From: CAYVSP01 sp964453655
GTDB taxonomy: Bacteria; Patescibacteriota; Saccharimonadia; Saccharimonadales; CAYVSP01
Length of the DNA stretch: 28,535 bases
Assembly: GCA_964453655.1 (NCBI GenBank)
Contig: CAYVSP010000010.1
Coordinates: 1 to 28,535, forward strand
Direction: 5' to 3'
Shown here: positions 23,595 to 28,535 of the stretch, piece by piece
How the letters are laid out: every line of letters begins with the position of its first letter
How positions within the stretch are numbered: the first letter of the stretch is position 1
Notes under the pieces: generated by a model
What the model was told of the DNA's origin: nothing
The model's database searches: none
The model's input: only the letters and a program-made list of their open reading frames with translations
Position numbers and translations under genes: made by a program

Positions 23595-23624
23595 ATTATA
23601 TCAGTTATTCCTCTTACGTGTCAC
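23595..23624 (-). promoter_or_regulatory. promoter of pheS
   Basis: On the minus strand GTGACA (23619-23624, 5/6 to TTGACA), an 18-base spacer and a perfect TATAAT (23595-23600), 10 nt before the pheS ATG. The predicted leader is 3-5 nt. The -35 overlaps the left arm of the structured element at 23622-23790. There is no room for a T-box or attenuator leader. Confidence 0.7.
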
Positions 23625-23790
23625 AAGCTTCGCACTTGGATGCAGCGCAAGGAAAAGGCGAGTAGCGAAGTGAACTGTACATGTAATACCGTGGATGAGC
23701 AACGCAGCTTTTGACGCAGCAATGCGCCAAGAACTTGAGCGGAGTGGCTAGCTCCGCTAGACAACAGGCTCAAGTGGTGCGAAGATTGTG
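23622..23790. repeat. structured intergenic element, copy B (pheS-yajQ)
   Basis: Outer arms CACAAGCTTCGCACTTG (23622-23638) and CAAGTGGTGCGAAGATTGTG (23771-23790) pair in 16 of 17 positions with a 3-base insertion. The core matches copy A: GATGCAGCGCAAGGAAAA (23639-23656) and TTTTGACGCAGCAATGCGC (23709-23727). Extra stems fill the right half: ACTTGAGC/GCTCAAGT (23733-23740, 23768-23775) around AGCGGAG/CTCCGCT (23738-23744, 23752-23758). The left arm touches the pheS -35 and the right arm ends 2 bases before the yajQ ATG, so the element occupies nearly the whole divergent gap. Confidence 0.75.
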
Positions 23791-23792
23791 CT

Positions 23793-24290
23793 ATGGCAAG
23801 TTTTAGTTTTGATGTAGTCAGCGAGTACGACAAGGCAGAGATGAACAACGTCTTTGACCAAGCCGTGCGCGAAATCCAGAGCCGCTATGACCTAAAAGGC
23901 ACGCCTGCCCAGCTTGAATGGCTCAATGCCGAAAAGACTGGACTCAAGATAACCGGCAATAGTGACTACCAGATCGATGCCATCACAGATATTGTCCGTA
24001 AAAAGTTAGCCGCCCGGAATCAAGACCAGAAAGTACTGGATACTTCTCAAGAAGTTGTCGACAGTAATTTAAAAACTACTCAAGAAGTGCCCTTTTTACA
24101 CGGCCTAAACCAAGAAAAAGCCAAAAAGATTACAGGTTTGGTTCGTGATAAATATCCTAAAGCTAAAACGCAGATTCAAGGTGAGGAAGTGCGCATAACT
24201 AGCCAAAAGAAAGATGAACTCCAAGCCGTTATGCAACTGCTCCGTCAACAAAACTTTGATTTCCCAATAAGTTTTACGAATTTCCGTTAA
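23793..24290 (+). CDS. yajQ: YajQ-family nucleotide-binding protein
   Basis: A 165-aa protein of the YajQ/UPF0234 family, which has two ferredoxin-like halves and is reported to bind nucleotides; a Xanthomonas member binds cyclic di-GMP. Diagnostic segments are MASFSFDVVSEYDKAEMNN, SRYDLKGTPAQLEW, KTGLKITGNSDYQI, and the C-terminal QIQGEEVRITSQKKDELQ with RQQNFDFPISFTNFR at the very end. Length equals the E. coli protein within a few residues. No Shine-Dalgarno and no obvious promoter precede it; its 5' leader would be the structured repeat. It ends tail-to-tail with the 362-aa gene, sharing TTAA. Confidence 0.96.
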   Translation: MASFSFDVVSEYDKAEMNNVFDQAVREIQSRYDLKGTPAQLEWLNAEKTGLKITGNSDYQIDAITDIVRKKLAARNQDQKVLDTSQEVVDSNLKTTQEVPFLHGLNQEKAKKITGLVRDKYPKAKTQIQGEEVRITSQKKDELQAVMQLLRQQNFDFPISFTNFR

Positions 24291-25375
24291 GCAGCAAGCT
24301 CCAGTTGTATGGCTGCAATAAGCTCAGGCCGGCTGTCAAATTTTTTGTCGTGATCATCATTATATTTGTTGAACACGGCAAGTCTTTCTTTATCGGGCTC
24401 ACCTGATGTATCGCCTGCGGCCCATTGAGCACCAAGCTCACGCCATTCCTCAAATCGTTCATGCACCAAAGGAACTTCTTCAATTTCAACTCCGATTGCT
24501 CGCATAACGTGTCGTAATGCAAGAAGCTCAGAATTAGCTACTGTTTCAAGTCTGGTGTGTTTAAAACCCCAAGAATCATATGGATATTCGCCATTTTTAG
24601 CTAAAATTCGAGCCAATTCTTTTATGGCATCCTCACCTTGTATCCACAAGTCGCGTCCCCTGACAACCTGTCTTTGCGGCAATGTTTCCCGCTCAGTTAT
24701 AGTATCTGCATCGGAGTAAAATTTACTGTCACCATAATATGGGAAGTTATGTGCAAGGGCTCCTTCATCACGCTCAGTAGTCATAGTGTTTTGTAAATAG
24801 ACAGGCATCGAAGCCGTTACATGCTCGTTGCTAGGCACAACTAAATAGGTAAACGGCGTGTGGGCGCCACTAAAATATCGTTCCTCAATTGTTAATGGTT
24901 CACCCGTCGCCCGAGCTCCACTCATAACAACATCTGTACCCATTAAACCTCTGTATGCGTGCATAACTGGTGTTCCAGGGTTAGCCTGCAGACGCTCGTC
25001 GAACATTTTAACAGTAGTTGCAAACCTAGCCCTTTTTATCATTTCATCAGGTGTGGTCTCTCGCGTTAAATAGCCAGACACTATACGAGTAACAACAGAG
25101 CTTTCGCTATTAGCTCCTGTTCTTATTAGTTCTTCAATGCCATCTATCTGTTTCCAGGCGTCATTTATCTTAGTAGTCTCCTCGTTAATGGCAGCCTGAC
25201 TAGCAGCGATTACAGCCTGATGGGCTTCAATTCTCTGCTCTGCGTCTGCTCTATGAAGGCTATACTGCTCTGCAGTCTCAGCAATACTGGGATCTACACC
25301 ATTGCTCAATAAACCTTGTTCTGTAATAGCCCTCCAACCTAAAGATGGGGGTGTGCTTTGCTCGTTTCCTGCCAT
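24287..25375 (-). CDS. hypothetical protein, 362 aa
   Basis: Not recognised. No signal peptide or membrane segment. Residues about 38-85 are heptad-like (A-E-Q-R-I-E-A-H-Q-A-V then I-N-E-E-T-T-K-I-N) and likely form a coiled coil. The middle is alpha/beta with HAYRGLMGTDVVMSGARATG and a Y-x-F-S-G-A-H-T-P-F segment; the C-terminal third is helical and acidic with many Trp-Arg pairs (W-R-E-L-G-A-Q-W). ATG at 25375 has a strong GGAGG ribosome site and a promoter TTGCAT-17-GATAAT upstream. It faces a dihydroorotate-dehydrogenase-like gene across a divergent region. Confidence 0.65.
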   Translation of the reverse strand: MAGNEQSTPPSLGWRAITEQGLLSNGVDPSIAETAEQYSLHRADAEQRIEAHQAVIAASQAAINEETTKINDAWKQIDGIEELIRTGANSESSVVTRIVSGYLTRETTPDEMIKRARFATTVKMFDERLQANPGTPVMHAYRGLMGTDVVMSGARATGEPLTIEERYFSGAHTPFTYLVVPSNEHVTASMPVYLQNTMTTERDEGALAHNFPYYGDSKFYSDADTITERETLPQRQVVRGRDLWIQGEDAIKELARILAKNGEYPYDSWGFKHTRLETVANSELLALRHVMRAIGVEIEEVPLVHERFEEWRELGAQWAAGDTSGEPDKERLAVFNKYNDDHDKKFDSRPELIAAIQLELAA

Positions 25376-25401
25376 TCTCCCTCCATTTCCTATTTAAGAA
25401 C

Positions 25402-25430
25402 ATTATCGTCTCAATCTTTTTGGCATGCAA
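25402..25430 (-). promoter_or_regulatory. promoter of the 362-aa hypothetical gene
   Basis: On the minus strand TTGCAT (25425-25430), a 17-base spacer, then GATAAT (25402-25407, 5/6). TTGCAT is the same -35 as in the glutaredoxin-like gene's promoter. The -35 overlaps the 15-bp motif shared with the divergent region near 27102. Confidence 0.5.
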
Positions 25431-25440
25431 GCATGAGCGG
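25426..25440 (+). repeat. 15-bp motif TGCAAGCATGAGCGG, copy 1
   Basis: Exact copy of the motif at 27102-27116. Here it lies in the divergent gap between the 362-aa gene and the DHODH-like gene, covering the minus-strand -35. Its ATG opens an 11-codon frame (25433-25468) that ends 3 bases before the DHODH-like start codon. Confidence 0.5.
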
Positions 25441-25471
25441 CTATCGTCATTTGCTATGCTATATGTGAACT

Positions 25472-26377
25472 ATGAGGAATTTAAGTTCGCCTGTTAACTT
25501 TGCCGGCTTACAAATGGCTAACCCGTTGATGAATGGCTCTTATATCCAAAGCAAAACTTTAGAAGATATAGAAATTTTGGCCAAAGCTGTCGCTGGAGCA
25601 GTGGTGGTTGGATCGATTTCGGTCAAGCCGCGCAAGCCAAATCCGGGGCAAGGCTATTGGTTGCACAAAGAAAAATTCTTCTCCCTTAATTCATTCGGTA
25701 TGCCTAATGGAGGTTTGCCTTACTTCAAGGACAATCTGCCCAAAATGGTGAAGCTTGCCCATTCGGTTCATAAACCGCTAATCGCCAACTTAATTGGTTT
25801 TTCCAATGAAGACTGGGTGACGTTAATCAAATTTACTGAAACTGCAGGTGTTGATATGGTAGAGCTTAATTTTGGCTGCCCCAATGTCTGGGAAAAGAAC
25901 CAACAAAAAAGAATCCTGTCTTATCATGCGTCGCTTGTAAAAAGCACACTCGAGCAAATTGCAAAACATGCGCCAAAAGTAAAAATTTGCGTAAAAATTT
26001 CGCCTTTGCCGCCGGATATCTTGAAAGAAGTAGCTAAAGTAATTATCGATTCTGGAATCGTCCAGGTCATTACCGCAACTAACAGTTATCCAAATGCCTA
26101 CATTACAGCTGGAGCACGAAATGGCAACAAATCGATTGATCTACTAGCGGGTCTTGCCGGTCGCGCGCTAAAGCCAATTAGTGTTGGTGTAGTTAAGCAA
26201 CTGCATCAAATACTTCCCAAACGAATAGACATTATTGGTTGCGGTGGAGTAAGTTCAGCCAATGACGTCAAAGACTATCTTGAAGCAGGCGCCAAAGCCG
26301 TACAGATTGCGACAGCGCTTAACGACGAAGGTCCCGCCGTCTTTGAGAAAATACTATTTCAGAGTAAAACTGGCTAG
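25472..26377 (+). CDS. dihydroorotate dehydrogenase-like flavoprotein (class 1 PyrD family)
   Basis: A 301-aa FMN TIM-barrel enzyme resembling soluble class 1A dihydroorotate dehydrogenase: the NSFGMPNGG substrate segment, VELNFGCPN with the catalytic Cys, CVKISP for the FMN Lys, and the phosphate-binding IIGCGGVSSANDVKDYLEAGAKAVQIATAL. In class 1A enzymes Cys acts as base and fumarate is often the acceptor. TNSYPNAYI replaces the usual N-S-x-x-x-G-L segment, so the substrate may not be dihydroorotate. No other pyrimidine gene is near. The ATG at 25472 has no Shine-Dalgarno; TATGCT lies 11 nt upstream. It ends tail-to-tail with the 220-aa gene, sharing CTAG. Confidence 0.85.
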   Translation: MRNLSSPVNFAGLQMANPLMNGSYIQSKTLEDIEILAKAVAGAVVVGSISVKPRKPNPGQGYWLHKEKFFSLNSFGMPNGGLPYFKDNLPKMVKLAHSVHKPLIANLIGFSNEDWVTLIKFTETAGVDMVELNFGCPNVWEKNQQKRILSYHASLVKSTLEQIAKHAPKVKICVKISPLPPDILKEVAKVIIDSGIVQVITATNSYPNAYITAGARNGNKSIDLLAGLAGRALKPISVGVVKQLHQILPKRIDIIGCGGVSSANDVKDYLEAGAKAVQIATALNDEGPAVFEKILFQSKTG

Positions 26378-27036
26378 ATCGTTGTTCGGGTTTGGTCCGG
26401 ATTTATAGGTTCAGGTTCAATAGGTATGGGATGTTGTGGCATCTGGAAATCATAGCTGTCTGGGTTACAACCATTAGCAAACAGAATATCTTCGTCTGGC
26501 GGTAAAGATGGCCAGGAGATTACTGGCTTAGTAGAATCACCATTAGCGAAAGTTATAATAAGGCTAGGCGCTCTTTCATTAGCAGGGTGAATCACACCTT
26601 CATTAGGCAATAAATCGGAGTATTCAACGGCTGCAGTTCCGCCATGCTCTGTCTGAGTATCATAGACGGTTCCTTTAAGGCACGAGCTCCCAAGCTTAAA
26701 TTCTTTTGTACCCCACGCGTGCGTAATAAACCCCAGGATACCTTGGCCGCCATCTTCCTTTGTTACATCAACCGTCATGCCGGTAATATAAGCAGCTTCA
26801 AACTTTTGCTTGAGCGAAAGTTTAGTAAGTTTATCCTTACCCTTGGCTAACGCATCGGCCTGTAGTTCATCTCGCGGACGATCACCAGAAACCTTACCCA
26901 AATAGCCTTTTTCATTTGCGCCAAGCAGGGCTATAACTGTTGTTGCCAAGGCAAGCGCACGCCAAATCGGCCTAGGTTGTCTAACTTCTGGCACTTGGGC
27001 ATTAGGAGCACTACTCCCTGGTTCACTTCTTGTCAT
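26374..27036 (-). CDS. membrane-anchored hypothetical protein, 220 aa
   Basis: Not recognised by family. The N-terminal 25 residues are cytoplasmic in character (Ser/Pro/Arg), followed by one membrane segment at about 26-40 (ALALATTVIALLG) and an extracellular domain of about 175 residues. That domain contains a Lys-rich helix (K-G-K-D-K-L-T-K-L-S-L-K-Q-K), a probably beta-rich middle, two cysteines (S-S-C-L-K-G and N-G-C-N-P-D) able to form a disulfide, and a Pro-rich C-terminus. It may be a small surface protein. The ATG at 27036 has no Shine-Dalgarno. It is divergent from the glycosidase gene. Confidence 0.65.
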   Translation of the reverse strand: MTRSEPGSSAPNAQVPEVRQPRPIWRALALATTVIALLGANEKGYLGKVSGDRPRDELQADALAKGKDKLTKLSLKQKFEAAYITGMTVDVTKEDGGQGILGFITHAWGTKEFKLGSSCLKGTVYDTQTEHGGTAAVEYSDLLPNEGVIHPANERAPSLIITFANGDSTKPVISWPSLPPDEDILFANGCNPDSYDFQMPQHPIPIEPEPINPDQTRTTI

Positions 27037-27101
27037 AATTACTTATTTAGATTCAAGATTCACGATTACGTCGAAGTATTGTGCACTAAACTTATATGAT
27101 T

Positions 27102-27116
27102 TGCAAGCATGAGCGG
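27102..27116 (+). repeat. 15-bp motif TGCAAGCATGAGCGG, copy 2
   Basis: Exact copy of the motif at 25426-25440, again in a divergent gap (220-aa gene and glycosidase). Here its ATG (27109) is the first possible start codon of the glycosidase. On the minus strand TTGCAA at its edge could serve as a -35 for the 220-aa gene (17 bases from CACAAT). Confidence 0.5.
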
Positions 27117-28485
27117 TTCGGGCACATACGCTATACTTGAAAGCATGGACGAACAGCTCGAAGAAGCTGAAAAAACACCGAATCTATTAGATCAGGCCAA
27201 GACAACACTGGAGCAAAACAACCAGGGCGATTACACCATACCGGCACCTGGTTTGTATCCGCATCAATGGCTATGGGATAGCTGCTTCATCGCCATCGGC
27301 CTACGTCACCTCGACATAGAACGGGCTCAAGGTGAAATATTAAGCTTACTCCGCGGCCAGTGGAGTAACGGCATGTTGCCACATATTATCTTTGCTAAAG
27401 GTCATGAGCATCGTACCGATCGACGCATTTGGCGCAGTTGGGTCAGCCCCTACTCGCCAGACGATGTGGCTACCAGCGGCATTACCCAGCCACCGATGTT
27501 AGCCGAAGCCGTGTACCGCGTTGGGCAACGTCTGAAATTAGCTGAACGGCGCACCTGGTATCAGACCGTATTTCCGGCTCTACTGCGATATCATCAGTGG
27601 TTGTACAACGAACGGGATCCGCATGAGGAGGGCTTAGTTTTGCAAATCCACTCATGGGAAACCGGCATGGATAACACTCCGCCTTGGATGGCAGAGCTAC
27701 GCGAGCACTTGCTGCCGTGGTGGATACGCCTAATCGAAAAACTCCATCTGCAATGGATTATTACGCTGTTTAGGCGAGATGCTCGTTTTGTGCACGCTAA
27801 CGAACGACTGTCGACAATCGAAGCGTTGGCGCTCTACAGTGTCCAGCGACGCTTACGGCGCAAAACTTATGACATTAACCGGGTACTAAGCCACTCTGTT
27901 TTTGCTATTGAAGATGTCGCTTTTAATAGTATCTTCATCCGCTCCAATCAAATACTCCGCGATATTGCCAAAACGATTCGTAAAGACCTGCCAGAAGATC
28001 TCATTAAGCAGATGCGTAAGACCGAGGAAGCACTTGAACAGCTATGGGATCCTTATAGTTCTCAATATTATTCTCGCAATTTCGTAACTCACAAATTCCT
28101 AAAAGAAACCAGCATTGCAACGCTTTTGCCGCTTTATGCCGGCTGTATAAGTAAAGAGCGAGCCAGCCAACTCGTTAAGCTGATCCAAAACGCTAAGCTC
28201 TACGGGCCTCAGTACCCGGTGCCGAGTGTGGCTGTTAATTCAGCCCGCTTTAAGCAACACGGCTACTGGCAAGGCCCAACGTGGGTAAATATGAATTGGC
28301 TGATTATTGACGGCTTGGAGCGCAATGGTTTTACTGAGCAGGCCGAAGCACTCAAACAATCAACCCTGGAAATGGTTCAGAAATCCGGCTTATATGAATA
28401 CTTCAGCCCGCTCGACGCTAGTCCGGTAGGCACCAATCATTTTTCGTGGACGGCCGCACTTACAATAGATCTTCTTCAGAAATGA
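27109..28485 (+). CDS. (alpha/alpha)6-barrel glycoside hydrolase (GH63 / mannosylglycerate-hydrolase-like)
   Basis: A 458-aa cytoplasmic glycosidase of the MGH1/GH63-like group, which cleaves alpha-glycosides such as mannosylglycerate, glucosylglycerate or trehalose-type compounds. HQWLWDSCF (52-60) contains the W-D pair of the sugar-binding loop. HSWETGMDNTPPW (181-193) carries the expected general acid Asp188. The conserved QGPTWVNMNWLI and the final YEYFSPLDA with FSWTAALTIDLL, where Glu is the likely base, close the barrel. There is no signal peptide, so it probably works on an imported or stored solute. ATG 27109 has TATGAT 8 nt upstream; ATG 27145 is an alternative start with TATACT (27132-27137) 7 nt upstream. 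Neither has a Shine-Dalgarno. Confidence 0.88.
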   Translation: MSGSGTYAILESMDEQLEEAEKTPNLLDQAKTTLEQNNQGDYTIPAPGLYPHQWLWDSCFIAIGLRHLDIERAQGEILSLLRGQWSNGMLPHIIFAKGHEHRTDRRIWRSWVSPYSPDDVATSGITQPPMLAEAVYRVGQRLKLAERRTWYQTVFPALLRYHQWLYNERDPHEEGLVLQIHSWETGMDNTPPWMAELREHLLPWWIRLIEKLHLQWIITLFRRDARFVHANERLSTIEALALYSVQRRLRRKTYDINRVLSHSVFAIEDVAFNSIFIRSNQILRDIAKTIRKDLPEDLIKQMRKTEEALEQLWDPYSSQYYSRNFVTHKFLKETSIATLLPLYAGCISKERASQLVKLIQNAKLYGPQYPVPSVAVNSARFKQHGYWQGPTWVNMNWLIIDGLERNGFTEQAEALKQSTLEMVQKSGLYEYFSPLDASPVGTNHFSWTAALTIDLLQK

Positions 28486-28501
28486 GACACCCATGCGCGG
28501 C

Positions 28502-28530
28502 CCATTCGGCCTGTTATACAGGCGAATAGG
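28502..28530. repeat. strong hairpin downstream of the glycosidase
   Basis: CCATTCGGCCTGT, loop TAT, then ACAGG-CGAAT-AGG: a stem of roughly 12 pairs with one bulged base, 16 bases after the glycosidase stop. It may terminate that transcript, but the window ends before a T-tract could be seen. Confidence 0.55.
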
Positions 28531-28535
28531 ACCTC

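Noticed and set aside
23622..23790. 4.5S (SRP) RNA or 6S RNA
   Set aside because: Rod-like fold and size suggested it, but the SRP GGAAGGAAGCAGCC-type apical motif is absent and a shortened second copy at 16224 argues for a repeat family instead.
23585..23792. T-box riboswitch upstream of pheS
   Set aside because: The promoter lies within 10 nt of the start codon, and no T-box consensus sequence is seen.
28493..28535. Possible start of a further + strand gene (M-R-G-P-F-G-L-L-Y-R-R)
   Set aside because: Only 14 codons before the window ends, no ribosome site, and it runs straight through a strong hairpin.
1..28535. Alternative genetic code with UGA as a sense codon
   Set aside because: Several clear genes (pheS, rpe, tktN, a NUDIX gene, the glycosidase) end at TGA exactly where the family's C-terminus is expected.

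Overview
The window is a dense, 28.5-kb stretch of bacterial chromosome with moderate GC. It carries about 28 protein genes, no rRNA or tRNA gene, no CRISPR array and no recognisable insertion sequence. The longest non-coding stretch is about 210 bases. The best overall match is a member of the Candidate Phyla Radiation, most likely Saccharibacteria (TM7). This rests on the mixture of a compact glycolysis/pentose-phosphate operon, pheS/pheT, a lone type IV pilin-like gene, and several long proteins without recognisable family, all packed with 4-nt overlaps. TGA is used as a stop after many genes (rpe, tktN, pheS, one NUDIX gene, the glycosidase), which argues against the UGA-recoded Gracilibacteria/Absconditabacteria. 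The lineage is inferred, not proven.

Layout. 1-704: 3' part of an unknown + strand gene. 719-6337 (- strand): uvrB, a type IV pilin-like protein, a LOG/SLOG-type nucleotide-binding protein, an unknown 415-aa protein and a PfkB-family sugar kinase. 6511-11352 (- strand): a tight carbon operon transcribed as gap, rpiB, rpe, tktN, tktC, fba, with neighbours overlapping or within 3 nt. 11420-12381 (- strand): ppa and a NUDIX hydrolase. 12497-15250: a flavin oxidoreductase (+), a MarR regulator (-) and an unknown 511-aa protein (+). 15247-16593 (- strand): thioredoxin reductase and a glutaredoxin-like protein. 16757-23584 (- strand): a run transcribed as pheS, a nucleoside-deoxyribosyltransferase-like gene, pheT, an ABC exporter, a NUDIX hydrolase and an anchored FKBP prolyl isomerase. 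23793-28485: YajQ (+), an unknown 362-aa protein (-), a dihydroorotate-dehydrogenase-like enzyme (+), an anchored 220-aa protein (-) and an (alpha/alpha)6 glycosidase (+).

How the genes fit together. The carbon operon supplies the non-oxidative pentose-phosphate reactions, aldolase and GAPDH, with a PfkB-type kinase just downstream. Thioredoxin reductase, the glutaredoxin-like protein and the flavin reductase form a small redox group. Pyrophosphatase and two NUDIX enzymes are house-cleaning functions, and pheS/pheT supply tRNA charging.

The less expected signals are: two intergenic elements (16224-16346, 23622-23790) that share a conserved core enclosed by different but self-complementary outer arms, with a third long palindrome (6372-6513) of similar build; -10 boxes lying only 6-10 nt before several start codons, suggesting leaderless mRNAs; an NDT-like gene wedged by ATGA overlaps between pheS and pheT; an RpiB with altered active-site residues; four tail-to-tail gene pairs that share stop-codon bases; and a 15-bp motif common to two divergent promoter regions.
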